Numbered from the stretch's first letter, positions 46,791 through 58,562 are shown. The stretch: 64,000 nucleotides of DNA from Talinum fruticosum (GCA_021018815.1 JAITYX010000004.1:9805501-9869500), one strand, 5' to 3'. Made by a program: numbers and translations. Notes: a model not told the origin generated them from the letters alone.

Positions 46791-47303
46791 TAGCGCTGTC
46801 AAAAATCCGTCCGACTCGATAGTCCGAATTTATCCGACCCAAAAACCGGGTCCAATCACAAATTTTTTATCTGAATTTTAAATTTGGACAATTAGTCATG
46901 TCAATCGGGTTCGGGTTTGGCAATTCGGGTCCGAGTTGTCCGAATTTGGTGGCTTATTCGGGTTCGGACAAATTCGGACAGTCCGACAATCGGGTTCGAC
47001 ATTCAGTCATTCGGATTTATGTATAATTTAGTCCAAAATCTACAACATTTTCAATAAAATATTCAGACATTCGGGTTCGGATATCGAAAATTCGGGTTCG
47101 GGTTCGGTCACATACATAATTTCAATTCAATTTTCAAAAGTTCATATCACAAATTCAGACATTCAGAGTTCGGACATCAGACATTCGGGTTTGGGTTCGA
47201 GTCCGATCACTAATTCGAACATAGTCCGGGTATGGTATTTTCGTTCGAATGTCCGAATAGTCCGAACCCAAATTAATTCGAACCTGAATCTTTGCTACCG
47301 CTA
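46791..47303. mobile_element. hAT-type MITE, 513 bp
   Basis: The left end TAGCGCTGTCAAAAATCCG and, on the complement, the right end TAGCGGTAGCAAAGATTC match the elements at 20108 and 56180. The flanks GCCCCGAG (46783-46790) and GCACCAAG (47304-47311) agree at 6 of 8 positions, an aged 8-base duplication. The interior is dense in TCGGGTTCGG / GTCCGAATT words. The left paralog has uninterrupted ACACCAAG near 748. Confidence 0.8.
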
Positions 47304-47840
47304 GCACCAAGTATGCTAGCCAATAGGTTGTTAAATTTCTTCTCAAAAAAATGATGGAATAGTAGTGTGCTAGAAATATGTAACGAATTTCTTGATATTT
47401 TGAATAATGAAGTCAATCTGTCAAGATTGCTAAAAAGTTTACTGCATGTATTCTAAGTCTCATCGCTTCGACGATAATAATAGATGTAGTACCTAAATTG
47501 CTAGCCCTGCTCGGATTAGATTTGTCCTTCCAATCTCGTACTACTACGTAACCCACTGTTATTTTGTTATTGATAACAAATCCATCAAAATTTAACTTGC
47601 AAATCCTCCATGAAAGAGGTTCCGCCTCACCAAATATGCTATCGCTCTTATGTCTGCTCTCATTAATATGTATTCCTTGCTAGTTGTATCAACTGCTATT
47701 GAGTATACATTATATTTAAACCATTTTATGTATAGTTTTTATGCCATTTCTCTATTTGATTTCTTCTATTCCATTTTAGTACATTTAATAGCGTTTTTCT
47801 AAATACACCAATAGATACTCCTACACTGTTGGAGATGGAT
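47304..47840. other. Paralog of 745-1500 (left edge of the right duplicate)
   Basis: Non-coding. It matches 745-1500 over most of its length but lacks the SINE at 1107-1323, as expected for the pre-insertion state. Confidence 0.65.
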
Positions 47841-49060
47841 TTGTTAAGTTGAACGGGGCGGGTTAAATACGAGTCGGATGTATTCGGGTGTAGGTAAAAT
47901 GCGAGTCCGATGTATTTTTAGTTCGGATAAATTGCAGGTGGTTATCTATTGGGTTATACAGATTTCGTGTCAACCCAACGGGTTGAGATAACTTTTTATG
48001 AGTTATTTTTATTTTTTAATAATAAAAATCCAACATATTTTGCTTAAAATTACCCACAATTTTACGAAAAAGTATATATTTGTATTTTCTAAAAAGAATA
48101 TTCAAAAATATTCAAACTTTCATTATGATGTTTGTGTGAAAACTTCATTGAGTTGAGCGGGTTTATATAAGGTCAATGAAAGGTTGTCTCAATAATGGTT
48201 GAATAATAATGACTTGTTCTCGTTAATTATTCGTTTAAGTTTCCAATATTTATTTCACCTCTTCTATTATACTAATGAGGTTTATATGCATATTTAGTGC
48301 ATTTTAAAACAAACTGAGAGAGGGTTGACCTAGGTAGGGATAACCGACCCATTTTTCACTAGCAAAAATTTGACTTTATTTTAACTCGGCCCATTACCCA
48401 TCTTAGGCGCTATGATTCAAATAGAGTTAAAACAATTTCAAATGAATAAGAATTAGAGATTTACAATAAATTAAAAAATTATTATTTTTAAATGTAACAT
48501 CAATGTTTAACATCATTAGAGTAATATTATTTCTACAAAAAGTATATTATTACTAGATATGTTCACTTTACTAAAAATACAAGAGTATAACTTGTGCGCT
48601 TTTAGTATTTTTAATATATCATGCCATTTGAATCCAGACATATTTTTATTGATATTAACTATATATAATTATTGTATATAATAGTTTTTTATAAGAAATA
48701 AGTTGAGAAATGAAATAGTATTAATCTTCGTTTATAAATAATTGCGATAAATATGGAACGTCTCTCCAAATGATATAATATGATATAAATAACTATTATT
48801 AAAAGAGTGATAAAGTGAAAGAAAAATCATATAATGTGCATAAAATATTCAATCAACAAGTCACAACGTTAAAATTGTTGTTTTTATTACCTTGACTCAA
48901 TGAGTCGAATGGGGTTCGGGTCGGATTTGACCAGCTAGTTTATGAATTTTTCGAGTTTGGGTAAAAAAAAAGTGTAAAAAACCCAAACAAATTGGGCTGA
49001 TTTAGCTCGGATTTTTGGATCAGGTTAGTTTTTACCGAGTGCAGTTGAAGATAACTTATA
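47841..49060. mobile_element. Probable non-autonomous transposon, ends not resolved
   Basis: A block without counterpart in the left duplicate. Both sides carry GC-rich words (GGGGCGGGTTAAATACGAGT at about 47857; GGGGTTCGGGTCGGATTTGA at about 48911) around an AT-rich centre, the same architecture as the hAT-type MITEs here. No inverted ends or target duplication could be fixed. Confidence 0.35.
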
Positions 49061-49398
49061 GATTTTCTTTGTTAATTGAATGAATTTTACTTTATCGTTT
49101 TATTTACTTCTTTGAAGCTTTTAATGATTAAAAGAAGAAAAAGGAGAGAGATGCTTGAAACATGTAAAATAATCATATTGTGGTTTCGTTCAACAACAAT
49201 AACATATAATTATCCAATCATAAATTACTAGAACTGAAGAATTAGACGAAAGGAGACACGTACTTTTGTAAATATGCCATTTTTATCTAACTCTGTTAAA
49301 TTTTTAAATTTGCTAACAGAAAAAGGAGATAACACGTTAACAATTTTTTTAAATCCATAAATCTAAAAGTCTACAGAATAATACGAATTTTTTTATAA

Positions 49399-49796
49399 GC
49401 TAGCAAAGAGACATAACCATATTCTCAAACAGGGTATGTAAGAATTTAAACATTCTCGAGCATTCAAAAACAACTTGAGTTAAACATAAATAATAAACAA
49501 TGTAATTGTCACTCTATTTATTTTAGTTATAATAAATATGAGTTACATATAAATGTGGTACGTACCTCACATAACTTATTCCACTCAGATAATCATTCCA
49601 AGGCTAGCAAAGAAACATAACCATATTTTCAAACAGGTATGTGAGAATTTAAACATTACGAAGGATTCAAAAACAACTTGAGTTAAACATAAATAATGAG
49701 CAACGTGATTTCCACTCTATTTATTTTAGTTATAACAAACAGGGTTACATATAGATGTGATACGTACATCACATAACTTATTCCACTCAGATACTA
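49399..49796 (-). repeat. Tandem duplication of the PR1-c downstream region
   Basis: Two copies of about 190 bp (49399-49592 and 49613-49796), each starting GCTAGCAAAGA(G/A)ACATAACC and ending at TTATTCCACTCAGATA. PR1-a has one copy (from about 6012). Confidence 0.85.
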
Positions 49797-49877
49797 GTGA
49801 GCCAAATTAAAACACACAATAATTTTATTAAACAAGCAAGTAAGCCATGCAAATTGGAGCTTGAAAGCTTCCATAGA

Positions 49878-50377
49878 TTAGTAAGGTTTTTGGCCAATGA
49901 CATTGCCAGGAGGATCGTAGTTGCAGGTGATAAAAGTCCCTCCAGTGTTACAAATAACCCTAGCACAGCCAAGTCGAACCGAGTCACGCCAAACCACCTG
50001 GGTGTAGTGCCCACATACTTGACCGTCAGCACAAGTATTAGAATCATAGTCATAGTTACTTCCCTCATCCACCCACATCTTCACTGCCCCGGCCGCATCA
50101 AGGGAGTCATCACTCATCCAAGCTAGGTTCTCCCCATAGGGCCCGCTGGAGTGCTGGAGAGCACAGTCATTGATCCTTTGGTTGGCATATTGCTCGGCAT
50201 AAGCTGCCACCTCATCGCTCCACTCCATGTCTCCAACTCCCACACTGCCCTAGCCGAGTTGTGGGCATCCAGATAGTCTTGTGGGGAGTTTTGAGCATGG
50301 CTTGGTTCAAGTAGGGCTAAGGTTATTATCATCATTACAATGCATGGAAATGTTATCAGGGTTTTGAAAAATGCCAT
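49878..50377 (-). CDS. PR1: PR1-c: PR-1 protein, frame broken by one missing base
   Basis: The ATG at 50377 opens [16 protein letters not shown]... with the same signal peptide as PR1-a. Near 50239-50244 a C is missing (CCCACAC where PR1-a has CCCACCAC), so ARAV-GVGD is split between two frames. The rest of the CAP domain is intact: [23 protein letters not shown], six cysteines and [15 protein letters not shown]. It is the duplicate of PR1-a, with only a few amino-acid differences (for example VICNT for VVCNT). With no other lesion it may be a functional gene carrying a sequence error. The AATAAA signal downstream is conserved. Confidence 0.82.
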
Positions 50378-50456
50378 TTTTTCTTGTCTTATGATTCACT
50401 AGAACAAGAAAAAGATTAGATGAGTTGATGAAGAAATGGGCATGAGATTGGAGGGG

Positions 50457-50550
50457 TTTTATAGACCAGAATCGATGGGAAGTTCTTTACAATTGACAGC
50501 ATCTAGTGGTAAAATAATATTCAGAAAATCATATTTTAGGCTGTATATTG
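50457..50550 (-). promoter_or_regulatory. PR1-c core promoter and conserved block
   Basis: A TATAAAAC box on the minus strand at about 50457-50463, 80 bases from the ATG. The conserved block (ATCTAGTGGTAAAATAATAT, then TCAGAAAATCATATTTTAGG) lies at about 50500-50545. Confidence 0.6.
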
Positions 50551-51584
50551 GCTGCTAATAACTTTTTGGTGTTTGCAAATTGTTATTTCAATACAACCCC
50601 TTTTGTAATTAGGAACTCATATTTTGATAACATCAATTATATATCAAGCGTGAATTGATAATGAGGATAATATTGTTCATGGTTAATATATATACATCTG
50701 ACGTTACGTATAAGACATTACTTAGACATGAACTACATATGTAACCAAGAAATTCTGAAGAACGAAACAAATAAAATGCTTCATATTTTTTTTTAAGAAA
50801 ATAAAATACTTCTTAAGGTAGAATAAATCATTAAATGGTATTAAAAAATTATTTTGGAGTGAAGTTTTTTTTTAAATATTTTATAATCAAGTTATTTAGA
50901 TACTATTGATTCAACGGCATGTAATTTAGGACTGTGTACTAGTTTGGTATTAGATACTACAAACTTGTAACTAGGTCAAGGCTTCAACTAATATATATAC
51001 AGAGAATTTTAAAATTGGTGAGTAGAGATTCAAATATTTTGGTGAACCATTTTCTCAATAACAGCTCAGGGAAAATTGAGGGAGGAGGGGGCGGCTTATT
51101 TTTATTTCTTTTAAATAAAGGAGGAAATTAAAATATGTTATGGTATTTTTTTTTATGCAAGTGATGCATGAAGTTTAGTATAGATAAATTTAAATTCAAA
51201 TCTCTAATAATAATATTTAAAAATTTTACAAGTCGAGACAACTAACATTGACATAATATTCTATAGGTTATTGATACATGATACTCCATATAAGAATGTA
51301 ATGGACATTTCTGTTCAACAAAGGTCATCCCATAAAAAGTGCATATTGACATCTTCAAATTTATGATTGGAATACAAAGGTTTTTTTTTTTTTTAATCTT
51401 TCAAGATGATAGAGAACGATATTGCTAAATCAAAAAGAAACCGTGTTAGGATGGTATGGTAAGGAGATATGTGAATATGCGATCTTAAATTATAGACATG
51501 TTATTTGGTTAAGATTTTAAGATTGTCAATTTTAAAAAAATTTTAAAAAACTGACTATATTTATATTAGAATGTTTTGTTTTAA

Positions 51585-51975
51585 TCCATAGAGCTTCAAC
51601 GACACTGCAACAGGTTATGTTATACGTGATTGGAGTTTCATTCAAGCAGGCGATCGATTCATGCATAAGGCACCTATACTTGTGACTGAAGTTATGGTCA
51701 TGCGAGATGGTGCTAATGCAACATTAGAGGTAGACTTGATACACATACACTTGGAAAAAGAGACAACAAGCTCATTATTCAGGCAGTTCAGGGTATCATC
51801 ATTCACACACCATGGAGGATCCAAATTGGTTCACGATATACGAATTATGCTTTCATTGTTCTCTTCTTACTCAATTAACCGTGTTTTTAGAGAGGGTAAT
51901 ATGACACCTGATTGTATTGCCAAATTAGGATGTCTTACGAGATCTAGAGTTACCTTTACATCCTCTCTTTCGTGA
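51585..51975 (+). pseudogene. RNase H-like (RVT_3) domain fragment
   Basis: From 51661 an open frame of 104 codons reads ILVTEVMVMRDGANAT, LEVDLIHIH, LVHDIRIMLSLFSSYSINRV and FREGNMTPDCIAKLGC. This is the order of an RNase H-like domain (helix with E, strand with an acidic residue, then the 'REGN..aD..AKLG' end). The first strand is only partly present upstream, and the left paralog has no equivalent at this place. It is most likely a transposon-derived insertion between PR1-c and PR1-d. Confidence 0.55.
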
Positions 51976-52380
51976 GAATTTTTATGTATATTTACTGATC
52001 ATAACATAGGTAAAACCTTTGATAGAAAAGCTATCTAAGGTTCTTTGTACTTACGATCCAAAAAATGATGATCTATGGTTGAAACGTTATATAAATTAGG
52101 TTAGCAAAGAGGCTTGACAATATAGTCACAAGATATATATGTGGGCATTTTAAAAGATTACCTAGGATTCAAATACAAAATATAGCATAGAAAATAAGCA
52201 ACGTACGTATATGGTTTCATTTATTTTAGTTACAATAAGCAAACCTTATTACACATATATATAGAGACAGTACATCAAATAACTTATTCCATCAAGATAA
52301 CTTCATGGCTTTAGCTATCGAGCCAAGACTCACAATGATTTTATTAAACAAGCAAGCAAAATCAGACCCGAAAATCTTCC

Positions 52381-52884
52381 TTAATTAAAAGGGTTTTGGC
52401 CAATAACATTGCCAGGAGGATCATAGTTGCAGGTGATGAAAGTCCCTCCGGTGTTACACACAACCCTAGCACAACCAAGCCTCACTGAGTCCCTCCAAAT
52501 GACTTGAGTGTAATGCCCGCACTCCTTGCCAGGGGCACAAGTATTAGAAGCATAGTCATAGTCATTTTCCTCATCTACCCACATTTGGACTGCCCCTGCC
52601 GCGTTAAGGGAATCATCACTCATCCAAGCAAGGTTCTCTCCGTATGGACCGCTGGAGTGCTGGAGGGCACAGTCATCGATCCTTTGGTTGGCATATTGCT
52701 CGGCATAGGCCGCCACCTCATCACTCCACACCATGTTTCCAACTCTTGCCAACTCCCTAGCGGAGTTGTGGGCATCGAGGAAGTCTTGCGGGGAGTTTTG
52801 GGCATGGCTTGGTTCAAGTAGGGGTAGGGTTATTATCATCATAATGCATGGAAATGTAGCCATTAGGGTTTTGCTCAAAGCCAT
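52381..52884 (-). CDS. PR1: PR1-d: PR-1 protein (CAP superfamily), intact
   Basis: The start is taken at the ATG at 52884 ([16 protein letters not shown]...), giving 167 codons. An upstream in-frame ATG at 52950 would add 22 residues before the signal peptide and lies upstream of the likely mRNA start, so it is not preferred. The signal peptide probably ends before QNSPQDF. CAP features are [23 protein letters not shown] with the conserved His, and six cysteines. The end is [16 protein letters not shown]: the CAPE1-like tail has PF plus an extra N where PR1-a has PY. Secreted apoplastic defence protein by family. It is the duplicate of PR1-b and the intact member of that pair. Confidence 0.93.
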   Translation of the reverse strand: MALSKTLMATFPCIMMIITLPLLEPSHAQNSPQDFLDAHNSARELARVGNMVWSDEVAAYAEQYANQRIDDCALQHSSGPYGENLAWMSDDSLNAAGAVQMWVDEENDYDYASNTCAPGKECGHYTQVIWRDSVRLGCARVVCNTGGTFITCNYDPPGNVIGQNPFN

Positions 52885-52963
52885 TGCTTTGTAATTTTGG
52901 TGTATATTGTAATAAAGAAAAGAAGAGTGCTTTTTTATGAATGATAACATTAGATAGGAGGGG

Positions 52964-53050
52964 TTTTTATAGAGGAGAATGAGTGGAAATTTTATGGTAA
53001 AGGGCAGAATCTAGTGGTAAAACAATATTCTGAAAATCAATATTTCAGAC
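52964..53050 (-). promoter_or_regulatory. PR1-d core promoter and conserved block
   Basis: A TATAAAAA box on the minus strand at 52964-52971, about 80 bases from the chosen ATG. The conserved block (AATCTAGTGGTAAAACAATA, then TTCTGAAAATCAATATTTCA) lies at about 53008-53050. Confidence 0.6.
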
Positions 53051-53470
53051 CTGGCTGCGAAATGTCATTCAAGTTTCAACAAAACTTCCAACTTGTAATT
53101 GTAATTAGTCTAATAACGCTTATTCTAATTAGGAAAAATTATTAACTAATGTTTTGAGGCTGCTAAAGGATATTAATTAAGTATTAGCAACCAAACTTAA
53201 TTAATTGAATTGATAATATGACATATTATTCATGGTTAGTACAAGCCCACAACCAACGAAATTTGACAGAATGTGTTAATTACGATACGATACGATACAT
53301 CACCCTAGTTATTAAATTGTAATCCCTGGTATGATACAGTATTATACTCTCATGATATATATGTATATTCATAGATAGTTAGACAAAAGGATAAAATAGG
53401 AAGAGGATTTTAAAACAAAAAACAATAGATAAAAAGTTTTAGTTTAGGGACAATGATGGAATTTTTATAT

Positions 53471-53922
53471 GGGATGTTTGGCAAAGAGTTTTTTACCCCT
53501 AAAAACCTTTTTTAATTATTTGACTAGGCCAAAAAGTTAATTGAACTGTTTGGTAAAAATATTTTGAAATATCTTTTTGATTCAAAAAGCCGTTTCATAA
53601 AAATCTCTTTGAAACAGCTTTTTAAAAAACTTATTACAATTAATACTTGAAATTACCATATTATCCTTCACATTTTGGTAAAATTGCACTCGATTGTCAT
53701 TATAAATAATGTTATCAAATGTCATATGCTTATTTGTATTACTTTGTAATTTTTTCACTTTTGGAACAGAGGATGATTATGAATATTTAAGGTTTTTTTT
53801 TTTGTATTTTACTTTTTTATATTTTTTTGTATTTTACTTTTTTTATATTTTAATAATAATTTAGTCAATCATAATAAATAAATAATTTTATCAAGTAAAT
53901 GCCAAATATATTATTGAAAATT

Positions 53923-53956
<34 letters not shown>

Positions 53957-54243
53957 GTATAAAAAGTATAAATGTAATTTTATACATCACATAATTCTTA
54001 ATTAATGTTAAAAAGAAATATAAGTATGGAATAAAAATAATTATAATGTATAAAACATTTAATGAAATTGAGGTATGGGTATAAATGAAATTTCACCAAA
54101 CAACTTTGTTACAAATAACTAATTTTACCAAATATCTTTTCCTCAAACAAGTTAATGCAAACAGTAAGTCAAACAACTAATACAAAAAACTAACAACTAA
54201 CGAAGCATATAAACAAGTTAACAGTTGATTGCCAAACAAAGTC
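53471..54243. mobile_element. MITE-like insertion, 773 bp
   Basis: The left side GGGATGTTTGGCAAAGAG and, on the complement, the right side GACTTTGTTTGGCAATC share TGTTTGGCAA, a common plant MITE terminus. The left duplicate reads straight through this point (TTTTCATATATGAACCTCAC at about 12684). An AT-rich target blurs the duplication, so the superfamily (PIF/Harbinger or other) is undecided. It includes (AT)n at about 53925-53953. Confidence 0.65.
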
Positions 54244-56179
54244 ATATCAACCTCACAACTCGTCTCAAATATATCAATTCAATCTTCTAAATATTAGTAC
54301 GAGGGATCGAGTTGATACCCAAAACAATATTAAAACAAAAGATTTTTGGGGTGGGGAAGACAGAGATATGATTATTTCTAATAATGATCACAAATTACTT
54401 AGGCATTTTGAATTTTACATTAAGTTGGCTAAGAAAATATATTGAAGCTAAAACAAATATTAGATGTTATCGTGAAAAATTATTTGGGTTGAAATCTTTA
54501 TAGATGTTTTAGAGCATATTCGTTTTGACATTTATAACAGTTTTTGTAACAACTCGTAACATAATTACTAACCATAAAAGTTTGTGACAACTTGTAATAA
54601 CTTGTGGTAGCTCATAACAGCTCAGTAGCGGTATCGCCTAATAGTAATAGCTTATAACAACTAACAACTGGTTTTTAACAGCTTAAAACGAACATACTTT
54701 TAATCAACCGTAAAAGTGAGCGCATCATCTAAAAATCTTCCATCACACCTTTTAAGCTACAATTTTAAAAGAAGTTCGCCCTCCATTTCAAATTACATGT
54801 CATTCTAGTGAGCCGCGAAAAATCAACGTTAACTAAACATCAAACTAGTTAAAAACGTTAACTTATCTACTCAAGGCAAGCAATTTTCCTACCATCCTAG
54901 ATGTGCAGGGATAAGGCTCACACACTTGGCCTTTTGCAGATGATGTTCTATTTTTCTCCAGAAGATATCTGCAATCTGTCCAAACTATATGGGAGTGCTT
55001 CCAAAACTTTTCAAAGATGACTGGGCTTACAGCAAACTTAGAAAAATATGAGATATATCTGGGAGGTGTTGATAGTAAAACCCAATAGGCTATTATGCAA
55101 AACACAAGCTTTTCTTTGGGTGCTTTCCCTTTCAAATATTTAGGTCTGCCCCTTTCTACCAAAAGACTAACTCATAAGTCATGCCAGCCTCTCATTGATA
55201 AATCAAGCAGAATATAACTTCTTGGGCTACAAAGTATCTGTTTTATGCTGGGAAGAAAACCCTCATTTCCTCAATATTGTCAGGGATTATAAATTTTTGG
55301 TCCCAAATCTTTATCTTGCCTCAACATACAATACATACAATTGAGTAATTATGCACCGGATTCCTGTGGAGTGGAAGTATTCAGCGGAAGAAAATGGCAT
55401 TGGGAAATTGAAATATGTATGTCAACCTAAACAAAATGGAGGTCTTGACTTCAAAGAGGTCTTAGTTTGGAATAAGGCTCTTTGCTCAAAATGGTTATAA
55501 AAGCTGAATCACTCGATACCATCTTTACAAAGTGGGTTGCAGCTTACATGACAGTGAGACAAGGTAATTTCTCTGTGCAAAGTAGAAAGGGCGATGCATG
55601 AGGCTGGAGGAAGCTACTTGCAGTTAGAGATGAGCTAGTTAACAAGTTAGGGGGTGCATCAAATGCTAACCAATAGCTGCAGAAGAAATCTAGTTTCTCT
55701 ATTAAAAATTGTTATGAAGTTTTCTCCCCAGCAAGAGGCAAAAAGAAATGGTGGAAAACAATTTGGAAAAGTTGGGCTTGGGAGAGACACAAAATGGTCC
55801 TCTGATTGGCTTGCCATAATAGACTAATTACTACTGCACTACTCAACAGAAGAGGACTCCAAACTAAAAACAAGTGTGCCCTTTGTGGAGAGCAAGACCA
55901 GGACAACTGCCAACATCTATTTTTTCCTGCCCTTTATCAAACAAAGTGTGGAGTGTTATACTCCGAGTGGTCAGAGATGAGGCCAAGGAATTGGGACATG
56001 CACACAGAACTCAAGTGGTTTATCGGGAATTGCAAAGGAAACTCCTATAGAACCAAATGGATCTGGTCTATCTTCGTAAGTTCAGTCTATGAAATTTGAC
56101 GAGAACAATGTCGGAGAATATACCGGAGGAAGTTTCGCTTTTAGAGGTTATCACCAAGTAAATCCAACATGGATGTAGT

Positions 56180-57303
56180 TAGCGCTGGCAAAAAGCCGAC
56201 CGACCCAAATATCTCGAATTTGTCCGACCCGAAAAGATCGGGTTTGGTCACAAAATTTTTGACCGAATTTAAAATTCAGTCATTTGGACGTGGCCAAATA
56301 CAAAAACGGGTCGGGTTCAGGCTGTGAGAGGAGAATTCAGGTTGTCTGAATTTTTGAAGAAATTCAGTGTTCGGACAATCGGACTGTCCGAACCCGAATG
56401 TTCAATGTGTAAAAAATTGGGTTAGGTGCATTGGGCCAAAAAAATTAAATGGGTAGTAGCACTTTTTAATTTGGATATTTAATTAAATGAACCTTTTGGG
56501 CTGCCCAAATGTGATGTTCGGGCCCAATTTAAAAAAAAAACCTTAGATCTAGAATGTTCTCACTCTCCAACCCCAAGTATAAAAGCATAAGAAACCCTAA
56601 TTTTATTGCTTCTTCAGACCTTCTATATTTTCCAGAGTCTCTTCCACACCACCACCACCACCACCACCCTCTCTTCCACACCTCCCTCTCTTCCACGCCA
56701 ACGCCACTACTCCCTTTGTCCAAGTTATCTTGTCAGCGGATCTCTTTCTCTCTTGGCGTGGTTCATGTTTTACAGCCTTCGATTTCTTTTTTTTTTCGTT
56801 TACATAGTAGATCGAAGTCATTTGGAAGCAGAACAGCGTTTCTCGGAAGATCGAAGTCCTTGTCGCCATTTGTTGTTTTACTCCAATAGGTCAATTTTAA
56901 CTTTTAAGTTTTCGATGATCGGATTTCTTTGTCCTCTCTGTCTCTGTTTCGTCTCGTGTTCAACTTCATGTGTGTTTGTGTTTCATAGTTTCTCTGTATG
57001 GTTTCTAGTGTTTAACTTCATGATTTCTCTCTCTCCCTCCCTCCCTCTCTCTCTATGTATGTCGTTCGTTGATCTAGAGAAATTTCTTTGATCTGAAATT
57101 AATAGCTATTTATACCAGAAATTAAAATTTAAATTCAGTCAAACGGACAATCGAATTCGGTCATCGGACATCCGGGTTAGGATTCGGGTTAGTAAAGGTC
57201 GTCCAAATTAAAATTCGGACAGGATTCGGGTAAGGGTGATATGTCCGAATGTCCGAATTGACCGAACCCGATAAGACCCAAAATCGAATTTTTGCCGGTG
57301 CTA
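56180..57303. mobile_element. hAT-type element, 1,124 bp, carrying promoter-like host sequence
   Basis: A perfect 8-base duplication GATGTAGT at 56172-56179 and 57304-57311 flanks the element. The ends TAGCGCTGGCAAAAAGCCG and, on the complement, TAGCACCGGCAAAAATTCG are inverted. Both arms have CCGAACCCGAAT-type words like the elements at 20108 and 46791. The centre (about 56410-57110) is unlike the arms and resembles a gene's promoter and leader. It is nested in the LINE. No transposase. Confidence 0.92.
56420..57110 (+). other. Captured promoter/leader-like segment inside the hAT element
   Basis: Site II-type TGGGC(C/T)/GGGCCC words occur at 56431-56437, 56497-56506 and 56520-56526, a TATAAAAG box at 56578-56585 and a telo-box AAACCCTAA at 56592-56600. 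A pyrimidine-rich leader with a (CAC)n run (56645-56670) follows. Site II plus telo-box is the usual promoter signature of plant ribosomal and growth genes. No coding exon could be identified. An intron donor may lie near 56890. Confidence 0.5.
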
Positions 57304-57479
57304 GATGTAGTGTTAGAGCTGAAACTTATATTGTAAAGTGGGAGGATTTAGTGCATATGTAACTCCTTCACAACCCCCCAAACTACTACTTTGGGAATCT
57401 TTAATGAAGTTTTTTTAACTTTTCCCAAAAAAAAAAAAAAAAAAAAAAAACTAGTTAGAAGATGAACTGTCTGTATATG

Positions 57480-57640
57480 CCCCCACTTTCTCCGATTGTC
57501 ATTTTCACTAAAAATTTAATAAGGATAAAATTTGCAAATTAGTAAGTTATATGTCATTAGGATTGTAAAGTGACAAATAATGTGAAACAATAAAACTTAA
57601 TTAAAGTAACATATATTGAGAAACAGATGAAATATTTTTT
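57480..57640. mobile_element. Stowaway-type MITE fragment
   Basis: The stretch AGTTATATGTCATTAGGATT, then GTAAAGTGACAAATAATG and TTAAAGTAACATATATTGAG, follows the right half of the MITE at 36037. The left end is missing and the termini are degraded. Confidence 0.55.
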
Positions 57641-57759
57641 TTTAAAAAAAAGGATGATATAGGCAAAATTCACATCTAAACATCTTATAACAACCTCAAA
57701 TATTTATTAATTAAACTAATTAATTTTACAAATGAACTATTAAAAGGCGAATATACAAA

Positions 57760-58330
57760 CAAGACGAAATTATTTCAAAAACTGGGCCATGAATTCCACA
57801 CTTAATGAGCATATCAAAAAGCTCTGGAGGCCATGCAATGTATGTAGTCGAGAGCCCGAGTCCAAGATCAACGGCCTAATTTACTTAACGGTATTATATT
57901 AGACTTTATTTTGGCCCCTAGGCAGGACGGGTTCAAATTGTACAACTAATACTCTAGTCTCAAAGATTATACACCCAAAAAATTATATATATTATTTTAT
58001 TTTACTTATTTAAAATTTGTTCCTTTTTTTCAAAGAAAGAATAGATTTTTCTTTCAAAATGTATCATATTATCTGATATATAATCTCGGATCCATAGTAT
58101 AAGTGTCGCTCAATTTGAGTCATTTCACAATTTTTTAATTGTCATTTTCCTTGGTGACAACTTAACAAACATATGCCATTCAATAAGAGAGCATGAGTCG
58201 AGCTTATTACTATCATGATTTTCACACAACATTTTTTTAATGTAAAGAAATATATAATCCAATTATAAAATAAAATTTGAACTCGGATTTCAGTATTAAT
58301 TTATTTAACATTATTGCCAAAATTCCATAA
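57760..58330. repeat. Direct repeat flanking PR1-e, left copy
   Basis: It matches 60440-60800 in order (GGGCCATGAATTC; CCCGAGTCCAAGATCAACGG against GCCCAAGATTTACGG; CATATGCCATTCAATAAGAG against CATATTTCATTCAATAATAG). PR1-e lies between the two, which marks a duplication unit. Confidence 0.6.
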
Positions 58331-58562
58331 TATATAGTGCACAGTTTGAATGATGGTTGGGGCAGGTGACTACAAAAAGAAGACGAAATGAAAAATAAGA
58401 ACAACTTTAATCTAAATTTCATTCATAATTTATATTTATGAGCAAACATTACACACATGAGGTTTAATTAAACTTATTCCTTTTACAATTACCAACATTA
58501 CAAAAAAAGACGAAATGAAGAATAGAATGACATACTTTATTTTATTCATATGCATACATACT

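Larger units (their letters stand above)
54856..57450 (+). mobile_element. LINE (L1-type), 5'-truncated and decayed
   Basis: The duplication ACTAGTTA(A/G)AA lies at about 54844-54854 and 57450-57460. A 24-base poly-A tail at 57427-57450 precedes the right copy. The plus strand starts inside reverse transcriptase just before its catalytic FADD box (HLAFADDVLFFSRR at about 54930). It continues with KYLGLPLSTKRL, then a zinc-knuckle (zf-RVT) region (RRGLQTKNKCALCGEQDQDN at about 55850) and WSIFVSSVYEIWRE. Several stops and frameshifts make it inactive. A hAT-type element is inserted in its 3' part at 56180. Confidence 0.88.
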
